Origin: Pseudorasbora parva
Lineage: Eukaryota > Chordata > Actinopteri > Cypriniformes > Gobionidae
DNA: 64,000 nucleotides
NCBI RefSeq assembly: GCF_024679245.1
Contig: NC_090185.1
Span: forward strand, 31,249,170 to 31,313,169
Direction: 5' to 3'
The notes under the pieces were generated by a model. The model was not told the DNA's origin and searched no databases. It saw nothing but the letters and a program-made list of their open reading frames with translations. The translations under genes and the position numbers were made by a program. Positions 10,862-24,465 of the stretch are shown piece after piece. Within the stretch, counting starts at the first letter, position 1. The number at the start of each line of letters is the position of its first letter.

Positions 10862-13800
10862 AAAGATAAAATGGTGATAAATAGGTCCCTATCTAGGGGA
10901 AGAGATGGAGCAGGTTGGCAATGTCTGCTGGACCACGGAAGAAAATGACACTGGATTTTAATACTTCCTGGAGAGAATGGACATGCAAAACTCGCTGTCA
11001 TGAGCCAAGTCTTCATGATAATCTGATCTGTAGATATGCCTTTGGTCTCTCCTTTGCAGAAAATTTCGACATTGTAAAAAAAGTTAATAAATTATTTCGA
11101 GCAAAAACAAAAAAGTCTTAATTTTCGAAGATAATCTTGTTTTTGTCATATACTTGGTTCTGATTGGATTGTACACTCGTGCATTGTGGGATTAAATAAG
11201 TCCACTGGATAAACCACCATGATTTCGGACACTACTCGGACTACAAATGGCTGTCCCCTCAAACAGTGCCCTATTTCTGAAATTTTGGGTTCAGCCCAAA
11301 TGCAGATCATCTTTCGTTTGTTTTAGGATTCAGAGATGCTGTATTTATTCAGATGATGCCTAACTTCGCCCCTATCATATAAGTGTGAATACACAGATTG
11401 CTATAACATGGAAGGGAAGCGTTGTCATAAATGACAGAGGATCTCGGTGGTGTAAGAGTTAATGTCAATAGCAAAAACTCTTCAGGATGGCTGGCATACC
11501 AAAGTTTAATGGTATTTAGGGTAAAGGTGTGGTCACGTTAAAAAATATTTGGTGAATTGTTGAGCGCAAAAAATGTCTATAATCTGTTTTTAATAAGTGT
11601 AGTTATGTATGAAAAAATTCACTTTCAAGCAGCTTTCTGTTTGTTCAGTGCAGCAAATCCAACTTTTACCCTTTTCATGGGGAAATTGTTTGCTGTGTAG
11701 ATTTCTTTTGACATGACTGGATTTCCCCCACGAAACGATAAGTCACCCACCTAAAGGAGAGTGTTCAAATTCCTAACCGCAATGTTGATTAGTAGTGTTT
11801 TTCTAAAGCAAACGTTTACTGTTACATAATGAGATTTCATGTCTATGAAGCAACTGCTGTAAACCTTTCCAAATGTTCGTGTAACAGGAAATTGTAACTT
11901 TGTTTTTGCCTTTTTATGCGTCTTGCACTGTTAAATGTGCTTATTTCACCCCTCAAAAATCCATTTGTAATGATGAATATAATTGTTTACTGGACAGAAT
12001 TCAAAGCAGACGTACACGCTGATTAAAGCATTTACTCTACTATTAGCATTTATTACTCGGCTACTACTCTCTTCAAATCAGATGAGAGATTTTGCCAGTT
12101 TCCTGACATTCTTGTTTTAGTCCATTAGCTTTAGTGTGGTGGCATAATACACCAGATATCTCCATATAGAAGAGAACCAACTTCCTGTGGCCAGTTTAAT
12201 ACACAATATTAAACCAATGAAGAAAGAACTACATGAGCTAGATGTCAAAACAGTCATGTGATATCAGTGGCCGTGTGTAAACATGATCTGCATGCGGTTA
12301 AATGTCACTCTGCGCTCATTAACAGAGCAGAGGTACTGTGTTTATTTTGAGCTGGTAGTGATATGGGGTGCGGCATCGACAGGCATGTGAAGGGCATGTT
12401 GGAAGGCTTGTTACAGGACCAGCATGCAATTCGATATTTAATCAGAGCTCTAGAGGAATCAGGCACAAACACAGCCAATGATTGATAAATCATTTATAGA
12501 TACACTAGCATTGAAAAGTTTTGAGGTTTAATGTTTTTTTTTCTCCACCAAGGCTACATTTTATTTGATAAAAAATACAGTTAAAAAAAGTAATAATGTG
12601 AAATACTACAATTTAAGTGATATATGAATCAATTATGGTTTATTATCAATGATGAATCCAGTTGTGCTGCTTTATATTTTTGTGGAAACTGCACATACTT
12701 TTTTTTCAGGCTTTGATGAATAGAAAGTTCAAAAGAACAAAGTTTATTTGATCTACTAAAATTATAAATTTGGCACCCTTGCTGAATAAAGTATCAATTT
12801 GTTTTTCACAAAAATAAAAATCTTACCAACCCCAAACTTTTGAACGATAGTGTAAATGCAAAGCTTAATTAAGCTCTACATTTCTTGGATATTTTCCCCC
12901 CTATTGGTCATCCTGTATCGAGGTTTCCAGGAAATGGAAGCGTATTAAAAACATTAAGGAAGGTTCCTTCCTGATTAGCTGCACGATGTCAGGATTAATA
13001 GGGAATAATTGGATGTGCTGGACACCGTAGGGAAGGGAGTAAAGCCCCACAGTCTGTGTATGGATGCTTAATGTTTGTTTGTTAAGCACTTCGATAGGAG
13101 TAATCAGATGCCAGTCTCTGCACAAATATCTTTTTAATATAGAACTAGTTTAGCCTCACTGCTGTTTGTGTTTTAGCTGATTAGAAACTGCTATGCTAAA
13201 TTTGTGTTTCTATCATTCTCCAGGTGAAGGTGAATATTCTCGGTGACGTGATCGATCAGGGCTCCACCAACCTGCAGATCGACCCGTACGGCTTCAGCCC
13301 TCACGCTGCCATCTACTCCATGAGGCCCGACGTGCGCTGCATCGTTCACATTCGCACACCGGCCACCGCTGCTGTAAGTGTCTGCCCAGTTACATCAGCT
13401 TCAGTTTATGTCAAACATGTGATGAATCGCATTCATCTCTTCTGTTGTGCTAGGTGTCATCTATGAAGTGCGGCCTGCTGCCCATCTCTCAGGAGGCTCT
13501 GATCCTGGGGGACATTGCCTACTACAACTACCAAGGCAGTCTGGATGAGCCAGATGAGCGCTTGGAGCTCCAGAAAGCTCTCGGACCATCAGCGAAGGTA
13601 AACAACCTCACAAAATACCACAACTCAATACCTAGTGACAGCTGCGTGATGAAAGCAAGAATTGCAGTATGTTTGTAAATGTGCAAGAGCTTTTCTCCTA
13701 AGCTGAGTATGTTTGTGTTTCAGGTGTTGGTTTTAAGGAATCATGGGGTTGTAGCTCTCGGGGAGACCATTGAAGAGGCCTTTCACTACATTTACACCGC

Positions 13801-16800
13801 TCAGTTTGCCTGTGAAATTCAGGTAAAACGCTCATGATGATGGATAATGCATTTTTAAAGTGGTTTTGGGTGATGTTTTTATAGCATACCACTAATACAC
13901 ATGGCTAACAGAACGTCAGGTGCTCTTTGGCCAAATTTTGAAAGCTGTGGTCCACAGGGATATATTTAAAGGAACTGTATGTAAGAAATGTTTTTTTAAT
14001 GAATCATAAAATGGCCCTTACATGGCACTCGACGTTAAGAAATCATGTTCATTTCAAATACTTATATCTCTGACAACAGTAGTCCGGCCAGGATATTGTC
14101 ATTTAAAAGTTGTTGTCCCAGCCCTCAACTGATGTTGATGTTGGCATGTTGTGTTTTGGCCTGAAGCTCCGCCCTCCACCTAATCGACCAATCACAAAGT
14201 CAGTAGTGTTTCTGCATCCGGGTTGCCAGATCTGCTCTAGCTACCACAGCTGCAGCTACAAACGTTCCTGCTGATCCTGCAGCATATCTGGCAACCTCCA
14301 GTCAGGGGGAGGCGGAGACACCGCTCTACAGTCATTTGAAAGTGATTGCAGTACCAGTTTTGGCCACAATCTTACATACACTTCCTTTAAAGTTAGATAT
14401 TTAGTACATCCAACTTCACATGCAGCACTCTTACACATAGAAATATAATATACTATATAGCAAATTGTTTATTGTCTCAAAATATTAACTATATTATAAC
14501 ACAGCTCTAATCTAAGGCCCCAAAGGGGTTTGCCAGACAACGCAACTAAACATCACCATTAAGCTAAATGTCAAACTGCGCTTAGTTTCTGCAAAAATGA
14601 ACCAGAACTGGCCTTTTGTGTCATAGATGTCCTCTCTCTCTCTCTCTCTCTCTCTAGGTGAATGCGGTTTCATGCGCTGGAGGAGTGGAGAACCTAATTG
14701 TGTTGGATCTGGAGAAGTTTAAACCTCGTACACAGGGGGTGGCACAAGCCGGGGTCAACATGGGCACTCAGCACAAGTGGAGGATGGGAGAGCTGGAGTT
14801 TGAGTCGCTCATGAGGATGCTGGACAACCTGGTATGTTTGTGTGAGACTCAAGTACATTTACGAGCTCCGTGCCAATCATCTCCCTGTGTGATACAGAAA
14901 CGGGTTTTAAACTCTGCTTTGGACCAAGCAACCGTGCCAAGTGTAAAAACAGCCAAAAGCGTTCGCTAAATGACTACTTACTACTAGACCAACTGTGTTA
15001 GAGAGGAATAATCACAGCGGAGAGACTGGAAAATCACTTATTTGAGCTTTTTTCTTTGCCCACTTGCCTTCCTCTCTTATTAGGCAGACGAAATGTAAAA
15101 GAGAGAAACGAACTGGAGTTGAAAAGCACTCCTGCCCACAACTCTTTTCTCTTCTTTCTCCAGCTGTGCAGACAGTGCTGTTTTTTCTCTCCGTCCGTGT
15201 GAGATAGGGAAGAATGCAGGCATGTGGAAAGTCTGTTTTCCCAGCCGAGGCAGAAGAATGGAGTGATGTGGAAGATGATAATGATATGGTGCGTCGCTCA
15301 GTGAGCCGCCATTACCCGCTTCCAGTGAAGCGATGTGTTTTTCCCGCTTATGCTGAAGAGTTTCAGGATATGGTTACAGAACGCGCTTGAAACGTCTTTT
15401 GTGGCTTTCGTGCACCTTCTGCAAAGACAGATTTCAAACAGTGGCTCATCATGTAAACTTATTCAAAGTGTTGAAGCTCAATTAAATGATTTAAGAAAAG
15501 GTCTCATGCTTGTATATTTACTTTCAGGGTTACAGGACGGGCTACACGTACCGACACCCCATCGTGCGGGAGAAGCCGCGACACAAGAGCGAAGTGGAGA
15601 TTCCTGCAACAGTGACGGCGTTCATGTTCGATGACGACGACACGCCGCGCTTCCCTCTGAAGTTACTGCAGCAGCGACAGCAGCGGGAGAAAACACGCTG
15701 GCTTAATTCACCCAACTGCTACATGAAGGTGAACGTGTCGGACGGGGCTAGCGAGGAGAACGGACGCACCAAGACCACGGTGAGATCACGTTTTTGAGAG
15801 CCTTGCATGCTTATAGTAAAAAGCAGGTTTCTGTTAAAGCTACACTGTGTGATATTTTCCCCCATCTAGCGGTGAAAAGGTAGTTTCTGTTCCTCTCAAT
15901 TCCGATTTCGTTTCAACTCCTACGGGGGCCGATTACCTGTCAAGAAGAAACCAGGCAACATCGGCGTCCTTTTTAAAATCGTTGCTCCTCATGAGCTCTT
16001 TCCATCTTGGAAAGGCCACTCCAATATTCACTTTTGTCTTGTTGATTTGCCTGTTGCGTTGCCGTCTTAATTCTCTTTTCCGCTTCCTTCGCGACTCTGA
16101 TACATATCCTCGAGAATAAGAGTGATCCTCCATCAGCAACAGACTTTCCAAAAGGCTTTCAGGTTTTCATATAGCAGTCTCAAGCAATCCCCCTCTTCAA
16201 ATTCGACACGGTGCCATCGAGTGTTAAAACGCGAAAGGTGAAGCTTGAATTTACGGGTATGTCCCTCTTTGGCTAATGTACTTTCAAGATGGAGGGGCAA
16301 CATGGCGACCAGCATTCAAACCCCTCGCCTGTATGTATTTTCAATGGCATATTATAAACTGAAGTAAATATACAAGCGTTTTTAGCTACGAATAAACAAA
16401 AAAAGTTACACAGTGTAGCTTTAAGGTAGTCTCATCAGAAAGTCCTCAGGTGGATTTGGTGGAAGAGCAAGAATGTGGTTATTTCCTGGGCATACCTGAC
16501 AGTCTAGCTGCAGACAAAACAGATCACAGATAAACTTTTGAAGCCTCATAACTTCTGTCAGCTCGTCTGGAGGACGCCACTGATTATGAACACACTGACC
16601 TCTAGTGGTCAAGATTAAGTATTACACCTTTGGCTGCATTGTCACCAGGAGCAAATTGTCAACAGTTGCTAAAAAGTCTAGATCTAGCTCAGAACAAGTC
16701 CTTTGTGCACATTATTCCATGGCAAACATTTGTACTTCAGAGACATTTGGTTTCAGCTTCTTCAAAACAAGATAAAGCAGAGGGCTTTATCTTTCTAAAC

Positions 16801-19800
16801 AAATCTGTCTGCATTTGTTTTCTTGAATTCTGTTCTAAATCTCTTTCTTTTACTAAATCTCTGTAGTGGATGAAGTCAGATGATGGAGGTAACGCCAGCG
16901 GGACTCCGATCCGCATTGAAGATCCAAACCAGTTTGTTCCTCTGAACACAAACCCCAGTGAAGTTCTGCAAAAGAGAAATAAGGTGAGTTGTGTGCACGA
17001 TCAGACGGGTTCATGGAGTCTAGATGCAGAAGTTGTTATAGGCAAATTTCTATAGTGATAAAACAAAAACTTTTCTGGATTATATCTTTTTTTCTTTGGG
17101 TTTAAATTTTTTGGACTTTGGGTTTTTGGACTCCATTTTAATGGTTAAATTACATTTTTGTCATCAAAAAGCATGTCTAGTTAATTGAAATCATGACACT
17201 GTTTAGGGCTCTATGAAATACGTTATATATATATATAATTATTTATTTATTTTCCTCAAATTCCATTTTATTTTGACTAAATTCTGGTTTCTATTAAATT
17301 TTCTGGATTCTATTGTAATGGTTCACTGCAAAAAATGCATTTCCTACTTAGTATTTTTGTATTGTTTCTAGTCTAAATATAAAAAAATTCTTACATTAAG
17401 CAACATTTACTAGACAAGTTAAAATTATTGTCTTGTTTTGGGGAAAAATAACTCAAATTTAAGAAAGTTTTTGCTTAAGATAAATAATCTGTCAGTGGGG
17501 TAAGTCAAATAATGTTGTTTTATTATTATTTTGCTTACCCCACTGGCAGATTATTTATCTTAAGCAAAAACTTTCTTAAATTTGAGTTATTTTCCCCCCA
17601 AAACAAGACAATTACATTTGCTTATCTAGTAAATACTTCTTGTTTTAAGAATTTTTAGATGTTTGGACTAGAAACAAGACAAAAATACTAAGTAAGAAAA
17701 GCATTTTTTTTTTTTTTTTGCAATGTTCAAATAAAATTTAGCCATCAAAAAGCACATCTAATCATTTGAACTCTTAAAACTTAATACAATTTAACAATTA
17801 AAATGATAATTTATTTTATTTTATTTATCATTTAATCTGAATGATTTAGTCCTATGAAATACGTTTGATGTAATTTCCCCTCAAATTCCGTTTTATTTTT
17901 ACAAATTTAATAATCAAAAACAGGTCTAATTGAATTCATTAAAAATATATATATATATTTCAGAAATTCTGGCAGCTACATTCTTCTGTACAACAGTAAT
18001 ATATTTTTCACCATTTCTTCAAGTTAAACCAAACTTTTATTTTGACTGTTTGCTGTGAAGTCCTTTGAGTCTCAAAGGGTCTGTGTTTATAGGATTGTAG
18101 TTTTTCTCAAATGAAATGGCATGAAGTGACTGTCAGAACGTCTCTGGAGATAAAGTTTATGCATTCATGTTCTCATAAAGTGAGGCAGCAGAGGCTGAAA
18201 CCACCACAAGCTGTGTGTGTGTGTAAATGGACTGCATTTATATAGCGCTTTTAACAGACCCATGGCCATCCAAATCGCTTTACATCTTGCCTCACATTCA
18301 CCCATTCACTCCCATTCTCACGCGTGTGAATGTGTGTGTGTAATGAAACCATTCATTCACAGAGACACGCCGAACATGCAGGATTCATTCAATTAATATT
18401 CACAGACACTAGTCTATATCATGATTTGATTGAATTTACTGACCTACTTTTTATTTATTCATCAAAAAATTGACAGATTCTGCGTTATACAGTAAATTCA
18501 GTTTTTATTGACTAAATTATGCGATTCTGTCCGTGTTTTTCGCATCGTGGAAATCATAGCGCCCTAACCACTAACTGGGGGGGGTCCATGAAAGTGTTTC
18601 TATGACTTGAAAACAATATATCGAGATTATGTTGGTCAGAAGAAAGATAATTTCAAATTTGCCATTATTCCCTCAGCTTGTATTAGAAATCCTTACACAG
18701 TAGCACTAACTAGTTTTAATGTTTAAGTGAAATAAAGTTTAATGTTATAAATGTTAGGGCTGTAACGATATGCGATATGAAATCGAAATCGCAATACGCA
18801 GGTCCACGAACCTGTATCGCGATGTGAGGAGGCAGAATCGCGACACACCCCTTCCAACTCCCAGAATTATCCTTCCTGTCCAGGTCCAACTTTTAAGTCA
18901 GCAGTATGTCAATATTTCAGCTACCCGGTGGAGAACAAGGATGGCAATCGTGTAGTTGACAAGACCCACACAATTTGCCGTAAGTGTTTCAAGAAGCTTC
19001 CCCAACCGGCTGGCAACGTGGTGTGAGCGTGGCGTTTCTGTTGCGTGTCATCTGCGGGGCGGCCGCGTGGCGTTTTCTCTTTCTTTGCACACCAGAAGCG
19101 TGTCTGACGCGGCGCTTCTGTTGGTATTGATGTACAGGAGGCCCTATACTTCATGTTAAATATATATTGCCTATTGGTACCGCAAAGAAAACGTCGGCAG
19201 TAGCCTATTGACCACACATATGGTATTGACGGCAAAATAGGCTACAGAATACTGTACAGAAAAAAACAGTTTTGTCCCCCCCATATCGAGGTTTGTATCG
19301 TACCGTGGGTCAAAAATCATGATACGAACCGAATCGTGGGTTTGGTGTATCGTTACAGCCCTAATAAATGTACATTTAACGATTTGAAAAATAAAAAATA
19401 TGCATTTTTGCTGGATTTACAAAACTAATAGCTGGGAACGTATAACTAGTCAGCGTTTCAATAATGTCACTGGGTCTTAAAGCGCTCTCCTGTGATCTTT
19501 TCAGATTCGCGAACAGAACCGGTTTGATATGATGACAGCAGGACCCCAATCACAACGGCTGGCAGGGATTGTGGTGGAAAAACCGCCGGTGAGTGTCAGA
19601 ACGGCATTATAAACCATGTGTGAATCCTAAACAGTCAAGCAAAGGTTGTACAGACATCCACTAGGTGGCGCCAGATACTCTCAAAGACATGAACAGTGGT
19701 AGCGGGATCAGTTGTGTTGGTGAAATGAGCATCAGCATGTGGGGCAAAGGTCTCATATTTTAAAGCATGGTCTTATGAAGCTCTTTTTTTCTCTTTAAGG

Positions 19801-22800
19801 CACAGTCGCCAGTTAAGGTAAAAGCCCAGGGTGTTTTGTTTGTCGTGATGTTGAAAACGATCACAATTTTTTTAGTTTTGAAATGTCTGCATGAGGTCAC
19901 AGTGTTACATTTGTAGTTTTGGATTTGCAGTGTTCCTACTTCATTTTTGTGTTTTTAAATATTAGACCATTTGCGACACGTTTTGCATTTGAATGCACAA
20001 TGATCAACATGCCTGCAGTCTGCTGTTTTGAGTCGTCCTTGTCATGACTCATTTCATTACCGAGGTGCAATTCTAGTGTCTTATTTTGTGTTCTCTAATC
20101 TGCCCATACAAACACACATGCAGCCGTACATGGGCAACGATGAGGAACAGACGGGCCCTCTTCCTCCAAACCCCTTCAGCGAGCTGATCGAGAAAGAGAT
20201 AAACGACTACCAGAAAAGAGTAGAACGACAGCACTTTGGATTAGATGGTAAAACTCACTCACAAGCCCCTCACACTGCCCCTTTACACTTTTTATTCAGC
20301 AAAGATGCATTCAATGAATGATTACTAAAGTGACTAAAGACATTTATAATGTTACAAAATATACAGGTCCTTCTCAAAAAAATAGCATATTGTGATAAAG
20401 TTCATTATTTTCCATAATGTAATGATAAAAATTAAACTTTCATATATTTTAGATTCATTGCACTCCAACTGAAATATTTCAGGTCTTTTATTGTTTTAAT
20501 ACTGATGATTTTGGCATACAGCTCATGAAAACCCAAAATCTCAAAAAATGTGCATATCATGAAAAGGTTCTCTAAACGAGCTATTAACCTAATCATCTGA
20601 ATCAACTAATTAACTCTAAACACCTGCAAAAGATTCCTGAGGCTTTTAAAAACTCCCAGCCTGGTTCATTACTCAATACCGCAATCATGGGTAAGACTGC
20701 CGACCTGACTGCTGTCCAGAAGGCCATCATTGACACCCTCAAGCGAGAGGGTAAGACACAGAAAGAAATTTCTGAACGAATAGGCTGTTCCCAGAGTGCT
20801 GTATCAAGGCACCTCAGTGGGAAGTCTGTGGGAAGGAAAAAGTGTGGCAAAAAACGCAGCACAACGAGAAGAGGTGACCGGACCTTCTGTGGAGAAGGAC
20901 CGATTCCAGACCTTGGGGGACCTGCGGAAGCAGTGGACTGAGTCTGGAGTAGAAACATCCAGAGCCACCGTGCACAGGCGTGTGCAGGAAATGGGCTAGA
21001 GGTGCCACATTCCCCAGGTCAAGTCACTTTTGGGCTACAGAGAAGCAGCACTGGACTGTTGCTCAGTGGTCCAAAGTACTTTTTTCGGATGAAAGCAAAT
21101 TTTGCCTGTCATTCGGAAATCAAGGTGCCAGAGTCTGGAGGAAGACTGGGGAGAAGGAAATGCCAAAATGCCTGAAGTCCAGTGTCAAGTACCCACAGTC
21201 AGTGATGGTCTGGGGTGCCATGTCAGCTGCTGGTGTTGGTCCACTGTGTTTTATCAAGGGCAGGGTCAATGCAGCTCGCTATCAGGAGATTTTAGAGCAC
21301 TTCATGCTTCCATCTGCTGAAAAGCTTTATGGAGATGAAGATTTGTTTTTTTCAGCACGACCTGGCACCTGCTCACAGTGCCAAAACCACTGGTAAATGG
21401 TTTACTGACCATGGTATTACTGTGCTCAATTGGCCTGCCAACTCTCCTGACCTGAACCCCATAGAGAATCTGTGGGATATTGTGAACAGAAAGTTGAGAG
21501 ACGAGAGACCCAACACTCTGGATGAGCTTAAGGCCGCTATCGAAGCATCCTGGGCCTTCAGAACACCTCAGCAGTGCCACAGGCTGATCGCCTCCATGCC
21601 ACGCCGCACTGAAGCAGTCATTTCTGCAAAAGGATTCCCGACCAAGTATTGAGTGCATAACGCCGCATTCACACGGGGCGTAGGCGTTAACGCTTCCCAT
21701 TTACTTTGAATGGGTGACATCATCCGTTGCCGAACTGAATTGTGGGTTCCGTCGCGGCGCTTCACTCGCGTTGCAAGCGGCAGATGTTGAAGAATTCTCA
21801 ACTTTTCAAGCGCCAGCGCAGGCGTCATCCAGTCAGATCGGCGTATGCAAATATCCTACAGCAGACGCTAGCCAATTGCGTTCATTACTGCTCCGTGAAC
21901 CATCCAGACCATAGACCGTTAAAAATCCAGACGCAGCTCCTGGACCACTACGTGATATTCTTCCCGCTGTCGGCGCTTTTTCGGGATTTAATGTACTTAA
22001 CAGCTTCGTGCACCTGTGCAGTGCGCTGACAACAACTACACGGGCAATCGCACTCGCACATACAACCAAAAAAGGCGCTTTTTTGTGTTGTGTTTTGGTC
22101 CAAGCGGCAAGTTAATGTGATTGGCTGTTGTCACTATGATGATCGCGTCAGCACCCAGCTTCAGCCACGCCCTCCGTCAAGCGTTAACGCCTACGCCCTG
22201 TGTGAATGCGGCGTAACTGAACAGAATTATTTGAAGGTTGACTTTTTTGGATTAAAAACACTTTTCTTTTATTGGTCGGATGAAATATGCAAATTTTTTT
22301 AGATATGAATTTTATGTTTTCATGAGCTGTATGCCAAAATCATCAGTATTAAAACAATAAAAGACCAGAAATATTTCAGTTGGTGTGCAAAGAATCTAAA
22401 ATATATGAAAGTTTAACTTTTATCATTACATTATGGAAAATAATGAACTTTATCACAATATGTAAATTTTTTGAGAAGGACCTGTATATAGAGAGATTTT
22501 TTCAAATAAAGGCTGTTCTTTTGAACTTTTTATTCATCAAAGTATCCTGAGAGAAATATCTGATATTTCTAAATTATAGAAAGAAATGTTTCTTTAGCAC
22601 CAAATCATCATATTCGAATGATTTCTGAAAAAGCATCTGACTGAAAACTGGAGTAATTAATGATGCTGAAAGTTCAGCTTTGCATCAGAGGAAGAAATTC
22701 CCTTTTACAATATATTACAATAGAAAAGTTATTTTTAACTGCAATATTATTTCACAATATTACTGTTTTTGCTGTATTTATCATCAAATAAATTCAGCCT

Positions 22801-24393
22801 TTGTGAACATAAGAGCTGAAAAACATTTTAAAAAAATCTTGCCAACCCAAAACTTTACTTTCCAAGCTGGTGCAAATGCATAAAAACCACTAAGATGCAT
22901 GATGCCTCTTTTCTTTGAAAAGCACCTCCCTTCCTGTTCCCATGACACTTATATATGACCCAGTCAATGCTAATGTTGTAACTCACTGCCCCTTATAGCT
23001 AAAAATCAATAGCGTGTGACTTGCACTGAACTAACATGAATACAACCAGCCAAGATAAGTGTCTTACAGCTGTGACAATGCCCTTGCATGCTAACCTGTC
23101 TACTTGTCTAACTGTTTGTCTCCCTGCCTGTCTGTCTGTCTGTCTTCACTAACCAACTCACTCCTGCAGATGAAGAGCAGCTCACGTCAGACGACGCTTC
23201 CACACTCTCTCAGTCAGTGTCCCAAACTCAGTCTCCTCAAAACACTCCAGCTAAAGAAGGTATTAAATGTTGATCCAGAAACACAGGCAGTGAGATTGCT
23301 TATGCGGTGAACATGCAGATGTGTAATTTAATAGTGGTTCATTTTTATAGGTTAGGATTACTTTTGTGCTGTTTGTGAATCGCACATCAGTGTTGTTCTT
23401 ATTAAGTAAAACTAAAAAGTAATAGAAGTAATAGTTTTAGTAATAGAATTAATTATGAAGTATAAAAATTAATTAAAAGCTAAATAGAAATATTTAAAAA
23501 GCAAAAAAAACATGACAAAAGCACATGATTAGTGATCAAATCCACAATAAAAGTTGGTTTTACATAATATATGTGTGTACTGTGTATTATTTTACAGTTG
23601 CAAGAAAAAGTATGAACCACTTGCAGAATCTGTGAAAATGTGAATAAGTTTAACAAAATAAGAGAGATCATACAAAATTACAAAATGCATGTTATTTTTT
23701 ATTTAGTGCTGTTAAACTGCCCAATTTTCTTCAGGTCCTGCAAATCCTTCAGTTTTCCAGCATCTTCTGCTTATTTGAACCCTTTCCAGCAGAGACTGTA
23801 TGATTCTGAGATCTGAGGAGATGATTGAGGGATTCAAACACAACTATTAAAAAAGCTTCAACTTTTAATTATTAAAAAAGCTTCTTCTGCTGAACACAAA
23901 AGATATTTTAAAGGATGTTTGTGACAAAGCAGAGAGAGCAACCATTGACTACCATAGTAGGGGGGAAAATACTATGGTAGTCAATGGTTGTTCTATCTGC
24001 TTTGTCACAAACATCCTTTAAAATATCTTTTGTGTTCAGCAGAAGAAAGAAAATCATGCAGGTCTGGAACAACATGAGGGTGAAGAAATTGTCAATTTTC
24101 ATTTTTGGGTGAACTATCCCTTTAAGAGCCTTAGACGCATTCCTTCTGGAGTATCAGTGCATGTGTGAACCTTTTTTTAATAGTTGTATTTGAGTCCCTC
24201 AATCATCTCCTCAGATCTCAGAATCATACAGACACTTCTGGTAAGGGTTCAAATATGCAGAAGATGCTGGGAAACTGGAGGATTTGCAGGACCGACCTGG
24301 AGAATTTTTCTGAAGAACGTTAGGCAGTTTAACTGATCAGGACAAACAAGAGACTCTAGAACAACCATCACAAAAAACACACAGCCGTGGAAC

Positions 24394-24465
<72 letters not shown>

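Larger units (their letters stand above)
20364..22484 (+). mobile_element. Tc1-like transposon, copy 1, itself interrupted
   Basis: The element starts CAGGTCCTTCTCAAAAAA and ends TTTTTGAGAAGGACCTG, with long inverted repeats of about 190 bp and the TA target at each end. Removing the 553-bp insertion and its 3-bp duplication leaves 1565 bp, the same length as copy 2 (37160-38724). It carries a broken DDE transposase in the sense orientation. Confidence 0.9.
20283..22870. mobile_element. Cyprinid-type MITE split by a Tc1-like insertion
   Basis: The left part 20283-20363 and right part 22485-22870 form one continuous copy, in reverse orientation, of the family seen at 12501-12854. The left has TTTTTATTCAGCAAAGATGC; the right has GTTCTTTTGAACTTTTTATT and ends near AATCTTGCCAACCCAAAACT. 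The Tc1-like element at 20364-22484 sits inside with a TA duplication. The host copy begins 36 bp after an add3 donor. Confidence 0.7.

Noticed and set aside
20602..20958. Minus-strand ORFs opposite the Tc1-like transposases (also 21302-21700, 37401-37775, 38092-38448)
   Set aside because: They are antisense shadows of the transposase reading frame and are duplicated only because the element is present twice.
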